From positions 1 to 27,328 of the forward strand of contig SFOH01000046.1 in NCBI GenBank assembly GCA_004552485.1: a stretch of DNA of 27,328 nt. Direction: 5' to 3'. A program made the position numbers and the translations under genes. This document shows positions 7,846-15,583 of this stretch, one piece after another. This DNA comes from Bacteroidales bacterium. GTDB lineage: Bacteria; Bacteroidota; Bacteroidia; Bacteroidales; Muribaculaceae. How positions within the stretch are numbered: position 1 is the stretch's first letter; every line of letters starts with the position of its first letter. Below the pieces are notes generated by a model. That model was not told the DNA's origin. It did no database searches and saw only the letters and a program-made list of their open reading frames with translations.

Positions 7846-9918
7846 ATGAAATACTATAATATACTAAACAAAATATTGCTTGTGATGGCGCTGTCAGTAG
7901 CACTGTCAGCATGTAACGATGATTTGACCGTGTCCGGAGATGATTATATATTTTCAAAAGAAGACGTCTGGACGTATTGGACCAATTTCAATAAACTCAC
8001 TGACATATCTGCTCAGGGCGAAAAAGTATCGGCAAGTTTTTACCATTGTGGCAACACTACTTTGAGCGGTGTTCCGTCTTGGGCTACAGCATCAAATACT
8101 TTTTTCAGCAGCTCGAACGACATATGGAATGAACAGAACGTTTATATCACAGTCAAGCCCAATCTCACGCCCTCACAACGCATAGCTGTTCTGCTACTGA
8201 TGGCAAAGGGAAGTGACGGCATAGTCCGCAAGGCACAGACAGAGATGTCGCAGAATGCAGGCAGTCTTGAGCTTTCATTTGTCTCTGAAGCGCCTGCTGT
8301 TTCAGCTGCCGGCCAAACCATTCAGCTTGAATATTCAACCAACGGTGAGGACAGCAAAGTGTATGTTGAGAGTGAATCCACATGGCTGACTGCCACCAAG
8401 GGCAATAACAGCATGATTGAAGTGACTGTTGACACTAACAATGGACTGGCGCGCAGTGCCTATGTTTATCTCCGCTATGAAGGAGAATCGAAATATGCGC
8501 GACTCCTGGTCTCTCAGGCATCCCCCACGGGCTCGTTTGACGAGAAGACCACAAACATAGGTTACGAAGGAGGCATAAAGACCGCGTATTTCACTGCTGA
8601 GTCAGACTGGAAGATATCAAACAGCAATGCGTGGCTGTCGGTGACACCCGTCAACGGCGAGGCCGGAGCCGCTTCTGTAAGGCTGTCGGTTGCCCCGAAC
8701 TATGAGAACACGTCGCGAGAGGGAACCATCTACCTCAGTTCAACAGCCAATCAGTTGCTCGATTCTTACAAAATATGTCAGGAAGGGCTTAAACTTCAGG
8801 TAGATGCCACGAAATACGATGTCGATTGCGCCAATGACGGTGCGTTGGTAAAGATAACCTCCAACGCTGACTGGGAGGTAAAGACGGAGGCCGATTGGCT
8901 GACGCCTGATCCTAAATCAGGCCATGGCGACGCTTCCATCATGATTAAGGCAGCCGACAACCCCTCCATCACCCCCCGCAAAGGCAAGGTCACCATCTCG
9001 CTGACCAAAAACGCAGCCATAGAAAGGAATATTGTCATCAACCAGGCCGGAGTGCCATACGGAGTAGACAAAGACAAACTGTCATTCCCATGGGTTGGCC
9101 AGACACAGAAAGTGCATCTGAGTACACCGTCGACATGGAACTGCGCGGTGTCGGAATCGTGGATTTCAGTGGACACAGACAAAGGCAGCGGCGAATACGA
9201 CCTGGCTGTAACCTGCGCGCCCAACAACGGCGCTGAGGAGCGTTCGGGTTATATAATGGTAAAGTCAGAGGGTGAGCCTCTTATCATCAACATCATTCAG
9301 CAGGGTCAGTATTTCTATCTTGACAACACCGGTTCTGAACTGGGCGCCATGGGCGGCCAAATAGAGCTGACGGTTCACTCGTCAGTGGGCGCACAATGTG
9401 CAATAGAGGGCGCCGACAGTTCGTGGCTGACTTTCGAGCAAACCGACGCCGAAGGCGTGTACGTGCTCACGGCGGCTTACAACAACTCAATCAATGGCCG
9501 TAAAGCAGCCTTCGTTATCATGCCCACGATGGACAACATCAATCAGGATTACACCACGGGTGTGAAATATACCGTGAAGCAGAATGGCCGTCGCCTCATT
9601 TCATCTGTTCCCGCCTTACACCTATCGCGTACAGGCGGACAAAGTACTAAATGCCGAATCGTTGCCGACGGAGAGATTTACGTGTACAAGGAGCCCACCG
9701 ACACTTGGTATATTCTCGAATACGACCCCAAGACGCTGACGTTCTTTGTCACAGCCACGGAAAACAAGACCGGCGCAGAGCGCAAGGGCCGCGTGCACCT
9801 TGAGCTGAAGGCTCTTCCCGACGGGCAGAATAAAAAAGTTGATGTGGCAGTTATTCAGGCAAATGAAGCCTTTGATGTCGATATTAACGATTTTGGCGAC
9901 GAAGTAGATTGGAATTGA
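7846..9918 (+). CDS. BACON-repeat lipoprotein
   Basis: This 690-residue lipoprotein has the signal ALSVALSAC (lipid-modified Cys23) followed by NDD, compatible with surface export in Bacteroidota. The rest is about seven repeated beta-sandwich units of 80-95 residues with the BACON pattern: a Trp in SDWKISN or STWNCAV, then W(L/I)SV, a glycine-rich turn, and a closing strand ending in ICQEG, VINQAG, IIQQG or VKQNG. BACON domains occur in Bacteroidota glycan-degrading and surface proteins and are thought to bind carbohydrate or mucin. No enzymatic domain is present, so it is probably an adhesin, spacer or binding protein. It begins 25 nt after the PEGA gene, so it is probably in the same operon. 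Confidence 0.85.
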   Translation: MKYYNILNKILLVMALSVALSACNDDLTVSGDDYIFSKEDVWTYWTNFNKLTDISAQGEKVSASFYHCGNTTLSGVPSWATASNTFFSSSNDIWNEQNVYITVKPNLTPSQRIAVLLLMAKGSDGIVRKAQTEMSQNAGSLELSFVSEAPAVSAAGQTIQLEYSTNGEDSKVYVESESTWLTATKGNNSMIEVTVDTNNGLARSAYVYLRYEGESKYARLLVSQASPTGSFDEKTTNIGYEGGIKTAYFTAESDWKISNSNAWLSVTPVNGEAGAASVRLSVAPNYENTSREGTIYLSSTANQLLDSYKICQEGLKLQVDATKYDVDCANDGALVKITSNADWEVKTEADWLTPDPKSGHGDASIMIKAADNPSITPRKGKVTISLTKNAAIERNIVINQAGVPYGVDKDKLSFPWVGQTQKVHLSTPSTWNCAVSESWISVDTDKGSGEYDLAVTCAPNNGAEERSGYIMVKSEGEPLIINIIQQGQYFYLDNTGSELGAMGGQIELTVHSSVGAQCAIEGADSSWLTFEQTDAEGVYVLTAAYNNSINGRKAAFVIMPTMDNINQDYTTGVKYTVKQNGRRLISSVPALHLSRTGGQSTKCRIVADGEIYVYKEPTDTWYILEYDPKTLTFFVTATENKTGAERKGRVHLELKALPDGQNKKVDVAVIQANEAFDVDINDFGDEVDWN

Positions 9919-9944
9919 CTCTAAACCCCATAAATCAGACCACA

Positions 9945-11042
9945 ATGAAATCACTTAATATGTTCAACATTGGCCTGCCGGCCATGATGCTGGCCGCGGT
10001 CATAAGTCTCAATGCCTGTTCGGACAAAGAATCTGTGGAGCCCACGGCCTCGACAACTGACGTCCGGACTGAGTGGCCCATGAACTTTATATCCACTAAC
10101 CGGGGTTTTGAAGGAGATGCCGACTCCAGGTCAACCTTTGACTGGCCGGACAATACGGTCATAAAGATAAGTAATATTGCCAAGACCGGTTCTTACGCCT
10201 GGGCCAGGTTTACCTATGCCGATGGCTGGACACTGTACAATTTCAACGGCAATGAACAGGCCGAAACAAGTGTAGATGTATATTACCGAGAAGGCTGTCG
10301 GTCACTTGATGACTACGAGTCCACCGTGGTTTATCCTGACACCTGCGGCATGTATTACGGCTCCGGCAAACTTTCTTTTGACGGAGAGCATGTCACGTTG
10401 ACAGCTACCCTTAAGCCCCGGACGGCACGTTTACGTTTTGCCACCGATAAACTCCCGGATACGGATGTGTGCTATAATTATGCAAAATGCACGTGCTCGG
10501 GGTCTAAGGTATCATGGGACGGCACAGAGACAGACACGCTGCATTTCACCTATGACGAGAAAATGGGTAAATATATGTCTCAATATCTATATGTATACAA
10601 CGTACCTGTCCTCAAGATAGGCGACATGGTTTACGAAAACTCAAAGAAATCAACATGTTCCACAGGCACTGCGGGCTACATAAATCTGCCCTCGGACACT
10701 CCGGCCAATTGGAAAAAAGAAAAGTACAAACTGGAGACGGTAACTGATGAGAGACATTCCGGTACCGCTGAGAATTATTGGTATATAGGCACAAGCATGT
10801 CAAGCAGCATCCAGACTGTGAGAACCATTGATTTCACCGTTAGTATGAAATATAGTTACTTTACTCTTACCGGTTTTGACCGGTCGGAGAATTTCAGAGA
10901 CAGCGCTAATTACAAATTTAAGTATCATACAAAGGGCAATCCCTCGGATAGCTGGCCGTGTATACATTTTTTTCGCAGCTCTACTTATTCATCATCTGCA
11001 TATAGCCTCACTATCCACAAATACACTCAGTCAAATTTCTAA
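9945..11042 (+). CDS. Lipoprotein, possibly fimbrillin-like
   Basis: This 365-residue lipoprotein has a lipobox ending SLNAC (Cys25). The early FDWPDNTVIKISN, then WARFTYADGWTLYNFNG, then LTATLKPRTARLRFATDK resemble the layout of fimbrillin and Mfa-type pilin precursors (a Trp-containing early strand, then a stretch where the two halves of the fold meet). This is pattern resemblance only; I see no obvious Arg-gingipain processing site. The C-terminus (SLTIHKYTQSNF) is beta-rich. The ATG at 9945 is 26 nt after the BACON stop and directly precedes the signal peptide; an earlier TTG at 9909 overlaps the upstream gene and is unlikely. It may be an adhesin or a short surface fibre subunit. Alternative: an unrelated DUF lipoprotein. 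Confidence 0.6.
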   Translation: MKSLNMFNIGLPAMMLAAVISLNACSDKESVEPTASTTDVRTEWPMNFISTNRGFEGDADSRSTFDWPDNTVIKISNIAKTGSYAWARFTYADGWTLYNFNGNEQAETSVDVYYREGCRSLDDYESTVVYPDTCGMYYGSGKLSFDGEHVTLTATLKPRTARLRFATDKLPDTDVCYNYAKCTCSGSKVSWDGTETDTLHFTYDEKMGKYMSQYLYVYNVPVLKIGDMVYENSKKSTCSTGTAGYINLPSDTPANWKKEKYKLETVTDERHSGTAENYWYIGTSMSSSIQTVRTIDFTVSMKYSYFTLTGFDRSENFRDSANYKFKYHTKGNPSDSWPCIHFFRSSTYSSSAYSLTIHKYTQSNF

Positions 11043-11094
11043 ACAATCATATATTACAAACTGCTAAAACACACTTAGCACAAAAGTTTACATT

Positions 11095-11730
11095 ATGAAA
11101 AAAATTATTTATGCAGCGTTCATCGCTGTTGCAGTTGTAGCCTCCGGCTGCTCGTCAAAAAAAACAGTGACCAAGCTTGATGACGGAGCAAGACTGATTG
11201 AGAAAACCCGTTCAGAGCAGATGGCCGAAGAGAAGCCTGAGGTCCGCGCCGTGGGACAGGCCACAGCCAATGATGCCGCTGACGCCCGCATTTACGCCGA
11301 GAATGATGCGCGCGGCGAGTTTGTGCGCAAATTCCAGAGCGTGATCACCACCGGCATACGCCGCACTCAGAACGAAGCCATAATGTCAAAAGCAGACGAG
11401 AACGAGACTGTGCGCCAGAACGATGCCTCGTCAGAGCGCAACCTCATGAACCAGACCATGGCCAATATGAATCTTAGCGGCGTTGTTATCGTGAACAGCG
11501 ACACATACAAGCAGAAAAACGGCCAGTACCACTGCTACGTGTGCGTTGAGTACCGCGGCACAGTGGCCAATCTCGCCAACGAAATGGCATCAAGTTTCAG
11601 CCGCGCTCTCAAAAAGAACGACTATGGTGACAACAACATCTCAGAAGAAGAGCGTGCAAAAATTAAGATTCGCTCCGAGGAGTTCCGCAAGTCAGTGATT
11701 GAGGAACTTGAAAAGATGGGGCTGCGTTAA
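11095..11730 (+). CDS. LPP20-like lipoprotein
   Basis: This 211-residue lipoprotein has a signal peptide ending VVASGC (Cys19) and then SSKK. The segment RAVGQATANDAADARIYAEN, continuing into an Ala/Arg-rich helix and later YHCYVCVEYRG, matches the LPP20-type fold: an early strand, a long helix containing repeated A-x-x-A-R, then a strand of the kind Y-x-C-Y-V-x-V-x-Y. LPP20 proteins are outer-membrane or periplasmic lipoproteins of poorly known role. The C-terminal third is highly charged and probably helical. It sits 52 nt after the fimbrillin-like gene. The next gene seems to carry a related N-terminal domain, suggesting two partners of one envelope assembly. Confidence 0.62.
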   Translation: MKKIIYAAFIAVAVVASGCSSKKTVTKLDDGARLIEKTRSEQMAEEKPEVRAVGQATANDAADARIYAENDARGEFVRKFQSVITTGIRRTQNEAIMSKADENETVRQNDASSERNLMNQTMANMNLSGVVIVNSDTYKQKNGQYHCYVCVEYRGTVANLANEMASSFSRALKKNDYGDNNISEEERAKIKIRSEEFRKSVIEELEKMGLR

Positions 11731-11804
11731 GGCGCAGAACCGTTGTCGGGCTAATCCTCTCTCCTCTCATACACATTTATACTAACTTATCCAATTCCGA
11801 TTCA

Positions 11805-13706
11805 ATGAGATACGGATATATGTTATTTGTTGCTCTCAGTGCAGTCTGCGCAGCCCTCTTGCCGCAGACTGCCCTCGGGCAGAGTCTTAATGAGATCGAA
11901 ACCTCAGGAAGGTATTATTACGGGAAAAGCGGTACGCACTCCACACTCCAGGATGCCGACAACGAGGCGATGCGTCTGTTGCTGACCTCAATCAGCACCA
12001 ATGTGGTGGTGGACGTGGGGACAAGTCACCATGGCAAGGTGAACAACGGCGTTTACAGCGAGAACAAGGAGTTCCGTTCGACGGTAATGAGCTACTCCTA
12101 CGGCCATCTGACAAACGTCGGGCAGCTCCAGTTTGGCAAGGCCCCCGAAATTGGCGTTGTGCGATATATCCTGAAGAGTGACGTTGACCGTATTTTTGAC
12201 GGACGCCGCGACAAAATCTACGCAATGATAGACAATGCCGACATGGCACTGAGCAAGGGCAAGGTTGATGTGGCTCTGCGCAACTATAATTGGGCTTACA
12301 GTCTGGTCAACTCGCTCCCTTACCCTTCTGAAGAGAAGTGCGGCAGCCTGAATCTGTCAACATGGCTACCCTCGCGTATCGAGGAGATTCTGAACGATAT
12401 ACGCGTGGCCGTAGTGGAAAAACGCGACCTTGAAGCCGAACTTTATTTCACCTATAAGGGCAAGCCTGTGACCTCGCTTGATTTCACCTACAATGACATG
12501 GGTCATGAAAACAGTTATACTGCCAAAGACGGCATGGGAATGATTGAGCTGACCCCGTACTCTGACTCTACACTGTACAATATCAGCATCGAATACGCCT
12601 TTGCCGGTCAGGCCATGCTTGACCCCGAGGTCGAGGCCGTGATGCGTCTGCAGAAAGGCAATTTATTCACCGCAGCTTCGATGACCGCGCGCCCCGGCGG
12701 TCAATTTAACAAGCCTGTTCCACAGGAATTGATCCAGCCGACGGAAACCAATGCCGACCCCAACCATGCCGAGGTGAAGCCGCTGAATGAGCGCGAATCG
12801 TTCACATTCGCCGAGAACCCGGAAGAGGTAAGACCCGCCACTTTGCAGGACCCCGATGTGCTGAAACACTGTAACGATGTGCTGGACGCAATCATTAGGT
12901 CGGTTGTCAAGAAGGATTATGACGTGGACCCGCAGTATTTCACGCCTGACGGACTCGATGAGTACAAGGCCCTGATCCGTTATGGCCGCGCCAAGGTCGT
13001 CGGCACGCCGAAGTTCAGCTTCTCGGAGTTCAATGACCTGATCATCGGTCGCGGTGTACAGATGGCCTTCTCATTCAAATCGGGCGTCCACCGCAACTTT
13101 GTAGAAGACCTGGTGTTCACCATGACAAGAGACGGCCATGTCTGCAACATTGCCTTCGGACTTGGCAAAACCGTCGAGGACAATATCATGTGCCAGGTCG
13201 ACATCCCCGAGGAGTCTCGAAAATACTTATGCCGTTTTATCGAGAACTACCAGACGGCCTATGCCCTGAAAGACCTGGACTACATCTCACGCATCTTTGA
13301 CGAATATGCCAAGATTATCACCGTAACGGTTGTGCCCCGCGTCAGCCGTGGTCTGGACGGCGCAACCACATTCAAAAAAGAACTAATTCAGCATCGGTTC
13401 AACAACAAGTATGACTTCCTCAAGAAACTGAAGGCCGGTTTCGAGAGCAAGGAATTCATCAATTTGCGCTTCAACAGTGTCACCGTGGACCAGGCCGAAG
13501 ACAAGCGTGAAATCTACGGCATCCAGCTCGAGCAGGACTATTACTCATCGAACTACTGCGACCACGGCTATCTTCTGATAGGCCTCAACTATGAGAATAA
13601 AGAAGAGCCCTCGATATTTGTGCGCGCATGGCAGCCCGAGCCTGACCCCAATTTTGGACTTTACAAGCTTCCTGATTTCTACAAGGGCGACGGCGGGAAG
13701 AAATAA
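11805..13706 (+). CDS. Large secreted protein with LPP20-like N-terminus and NTF2-like C-terminal part
   Basis: This 633-residue protein has a signal peptide (LLPQTALG, cleavage near 25) and no lipobox. The N-terminal part (about 28-150) reads SGRYYYGKSGTHSTLQDADN, then a helix with A-x-x-L, then VVRYILKSDVDRIFDGRRDK. This is LPP20-like in order and parallels the preceding lipoprotein. A helical segment follows (DNADMALSKGKVDVALRNYN, TPR-like). Near 350-470 and 470-610 are two regions with a cystatin/NTF2-like look (KHCNDVLDAIIRSVVKKDYD; FIENYQTAYALKDLDYISRI), as in proteins that form dimers or bind small ligands. I cannot name a function. It is secreted to the periplasm or surface and shares the run of exported genes. 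Confidence 0.6.
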   Translation: MRYGYMLFVALSAVCAALLPQTALGQSLNEIETSGRYYYGKSGTHSTLQDADNEAMRLLLTSISTNVVVDVGTSHHGKVNNGVYSENKEFRSTVMSYSYGHLTNVGQLQFGKAPEIGVVRYILKSDVDRIFDGRRDKIYAMIDNADMALSKGKVDVALRNYNWAYSLVNSLPYPSEEKCGSLNLSTWLPSRIEEILNDIRVAVVEKRDLEAELYFTYKGKPVTSLDFTYNDMGHENSYTAKDGMGMIELTPYSDSTLYNISIEYAFAGQAMLDPEVEAVMRLQKGNLFTAASMTARPGGQFNKPVPQELIQPTETNADPNHAEVKPLNERESFTFAENPEEVRPATLQDPDVLKHCNDVLDAIIRSVVKKDYDVDPQYFTPDGLDEYKALIRYGRAKVVGTPKFSFSEFNDLIIGRGVQMAFSFKSGVHRNFVEDLVFTMTRDGHVCNIAFGLGKTVEDNIMCQVDIPEESRKYLCRFIENYQTAYALKDLDYISRIFDEYAKIITVTVVPRVSRGLDGATTFKKELIQHRFNNKYDFLKKLKAGFESKEFINLRFNSVTVDQAEDKREIYGIQLEQDYYSSNYCDHGYLLIGLNYENKEEPSIFVRAWQPEPDPNFGLYKLPDFYKGDGGKK

Positions 13707-13742
13707 CAGCATAGATTTCCCATCATTTTAAACCTCAAACAA

Positions 13743-15302
13743 ATGAAACTTTTTCCAATATCTTTAGCTGCTGTTGTGACGGTGTTTTGCGGATCGTATG
13801 CCGCAAGCTCCCCCCAAGGCACATTTGACGATCTTCCGGACTTCGACACGTTCGTGAAACAGTCTTCGGCACAATATGACAGCATAATGAGGGCCGCGAC
13901 AAAGGACTATGCCAATATGCTTGAGACCTCATGGAAAGAGTTCAAGGGGATGTCTCCTGTGCCGGTGCCCGTCTGGCGAGAGAAACCGCAGCCCATACGC
14001 TGGCGCGAAGGCTACGATAAGCCCCCGATTGAGGACCGGGAATGGAAAATGACGGTCGTTGTTACGCCAAATCCCGAGCCTGCTCCCGAACCAACGCCAA
14101 CACCAATGCCAACCCCAACACCGGCGCCTGCTCCTGCGCCTGTGCCGGTGCCTGAGCCTGTACCGGTCCCGGCTCCTGCGCCGTCTCCCGCGCCCGCTCC
14201 GACGCCGCAGCCTGTGACCACAGATGTGAAATTCAGCCTGTATGGTACTACATTGGTCGCCCCTAAATGCCCCGCGCTGAACATTCGCTCGGCAAGTAAC
14301 GGTGACATCGCCAATGCATGGCGACTGATGGAGAACGGTGGTTTCGACCAAATCGTAGCTGCGTGCTCAAAACTCCGCAACGAACTGAATCTCTGTGACT
14401 GGCTCTACTTGAAGATGGTGAGTCAAATGGCCTCTGCGCAGTATCCCTCCAATGCCAACGCCGCCAAAATGCTCGAGGGTTATGTGCTCCGCAAAACCGG
14501 CGTCAGATGCAGATATATCATGGTGCAGGGGCAGCTTGACGTGATATTCGCCTGCCCTGCAGTGCTTTACGACAAGTGGAGCACTGTCTTGGGCGGCGAA
14601 AGATACTACAGCCTTTCAAAAGATGGCTTAGGCTCTTTCTATACTTATGATGACAAAAGCAATGACGGTCGACCAATAAGCATTGAACTAAAGTTGCCCA
14701 AACTTGAAAGCACACAGTGCCGGTTGAGAAGCATGTCAAACCATTCAGGGACGTTCAAGGCCAACGCTTCGGTCTGCGATGGGCTCATGCCTTTCTATGA
14801 AGACTATCCTACGGCTTCATATTCGGGCAACTTTGTGACGCGCTGGGCAATATGTGCACGCGCTCCACTCAGCGAGTCGGTTCAGGAAACGCTTTATCCC
14901 GCCTTACGCGAGGCTGTCAAGGGCCTGACGCCGTATGATGCCGTAGACCTGATTCTCAGCACCTGTCAGAAAAGTCTGCCATATGGCTTCGACAATGAAA
15001 TCTGGGGGCATGACCGTGCCTTTTATCCCGAGGAAACGCTTTATTATCCTAAATGTGACTGCGAAGACCATGCCATATTCTTCGCCCGCCTCATTCATGA
15101 TATTTTAGGTTATAATGTGGCGCTCATCTATGTCCCCGGCCATCTTTTGGCTGCTGTATGCGCGCCTGATATGACCGGCAGTTATCTGACCATTGACGGA
15201 AAGAAATTCTATGTCTGCGAGCCGACTTGCGCAGGACACATTGCGCCGGGAAGATGCGGTTCATCGCTTGAAAAAGCTCAGGCTGTGGCTGTGTATGATT
15301 AA
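13743..15302 (+). CDS. Secreted transglutaminase-like cysteine peptidase with proline-rich spacer
   Basis: This 519-residue protein has a signal peptide (LAAVVTVFCGSYA), a helical N-terminal part, then about 50 residues (109-157) in which proline alternates with Ala, Val, Glu or Thr, a rigid spacer of the kind that reaches across the periplasm or through the cell wall. The C-terminal third is transglutaminase-like: KCDCEDHAIFFARL carries the likely nucleophile Cys440, VPGHLLAAV the His467, and FYVCEPT the Glu493 (Asp in most relatives). The C-E-D-H-A arrangement resembles LapG-type (BTLCP) peptidases that cut surface adhesins, but sequence alone does not prove that activity; it could also be a crosslinker. 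It ends the run of six exported proteins, a natural place for a processing enzyme. Confidence 0.68.
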   Translation: MKLFPISLAAVVTVFCGSYAASSPQGTFDDLPDFDTFVKQSSAQYDSIMRAATKDYANMLETSWKEFKGMSPVPVPVWREKPQPIRWREGYDKPPIEDREWKMTVVVTPNPEPAPEPTPTPMPTPTPAPAPAPVPVPEPVPVPAPAPSPAPAPTPQPVTTDVKFSLYGTTLVAPKCPALNIRSASNGDIANAWRLMENGGFDQIVAACSKLRNELNLCDWLYLKMVSQMASAQYPSNANAAKMLEGYVLRKTGVRCRYIMVQGQLDVIFACPAVLYDKWSTVLGGERYYSLSKDGLGSFYTYDDKSNDGRPISIELKLPKLESTQCRLRSMSNHSGTFKANASVCDGLMPFYEDYPTASYSGNFVTRWAICARAPLSESVQETLYPALREAVKGLTPYDAVDLILSTCQKSLPYGFDNEIWGHDRAFYPEETLYYPKCDCEDHAIFFARLIHDILGYNVALIYVPGHLLAAVCAPDMTGSYLTIDGKKFYVCEPTCAGHIAPGRCGSSLEKAQAVAVYD

Positions 15303-15304
15303 CA

Positions 15305-15333
15305 GGCATGTCCGTTTCTTCGGCGGACATGCC
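15305..15333 (+). terminator. Hairpin after the exported-protein gene run
   Basis: GGCATGTCCG (15305-15314) pairs perfectly with CGGACATGCC (15324-15333) around a 9-nt loop, 2 nt after the stop codon of the peptidase gene. There is no T-tract, so it may be a weak terminator or an mRNA-stabilising end. The remaining gap to 15583 holds the next gene's promoter and leader. Confidence 0.5.
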
Positions 15334-15397
15334 GCACCATACGCCGTTAGCAACTGCCCGGAGAGGGCCCCGTTGTGAAAGGTTAACATGCCGAAGT

Positions 15398-15429
15398 ATT
15401 GTGTATGTGCGGATTATTGCGTAATTTTG
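15398..15429 (+). promoter_or_regulatory. Promoter of the L,D-transpeptidase fusion gene
   Basis: A perfect -7 box TAATTTTG (15422-15429) is preceded by ATTG (15398-15401) 20 nt upstream as a weak -33 box. The inferred leader is long (about 145 nt) and GC-rich. Confidence 0.6.
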
Positions 15430-15583
15430 CGCCGCATAAAACAGTTCTTTTAGTTACGTTGTTAGATTAGTACGACTGTCATGCGGCGCCACGCACCCGC
15501 GGCTCCGGGCAGTCACCGCGCTTTGCGGCCGCGGCCTGCGGCGGTGGCGCACCCGTTCTCTCAACTCACCTCAACCCTTTCCG

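Noticed and set aside
14070..14215. Repetitive CCTGCTCCTGCGCC-type DNA as a tandem repeat or CRISPR-like array
   Set aside because: It simply encodes the proline-rich spacer of the peptidase; the units are irregular and have no spacers.
5763..15302. A polysaccharide utilisation locus
   Set aside because: BACON domains suggest one, but there is no SusC/SusD pair, no sugar-sensing regulator and no glycoside hydrolase within the run.
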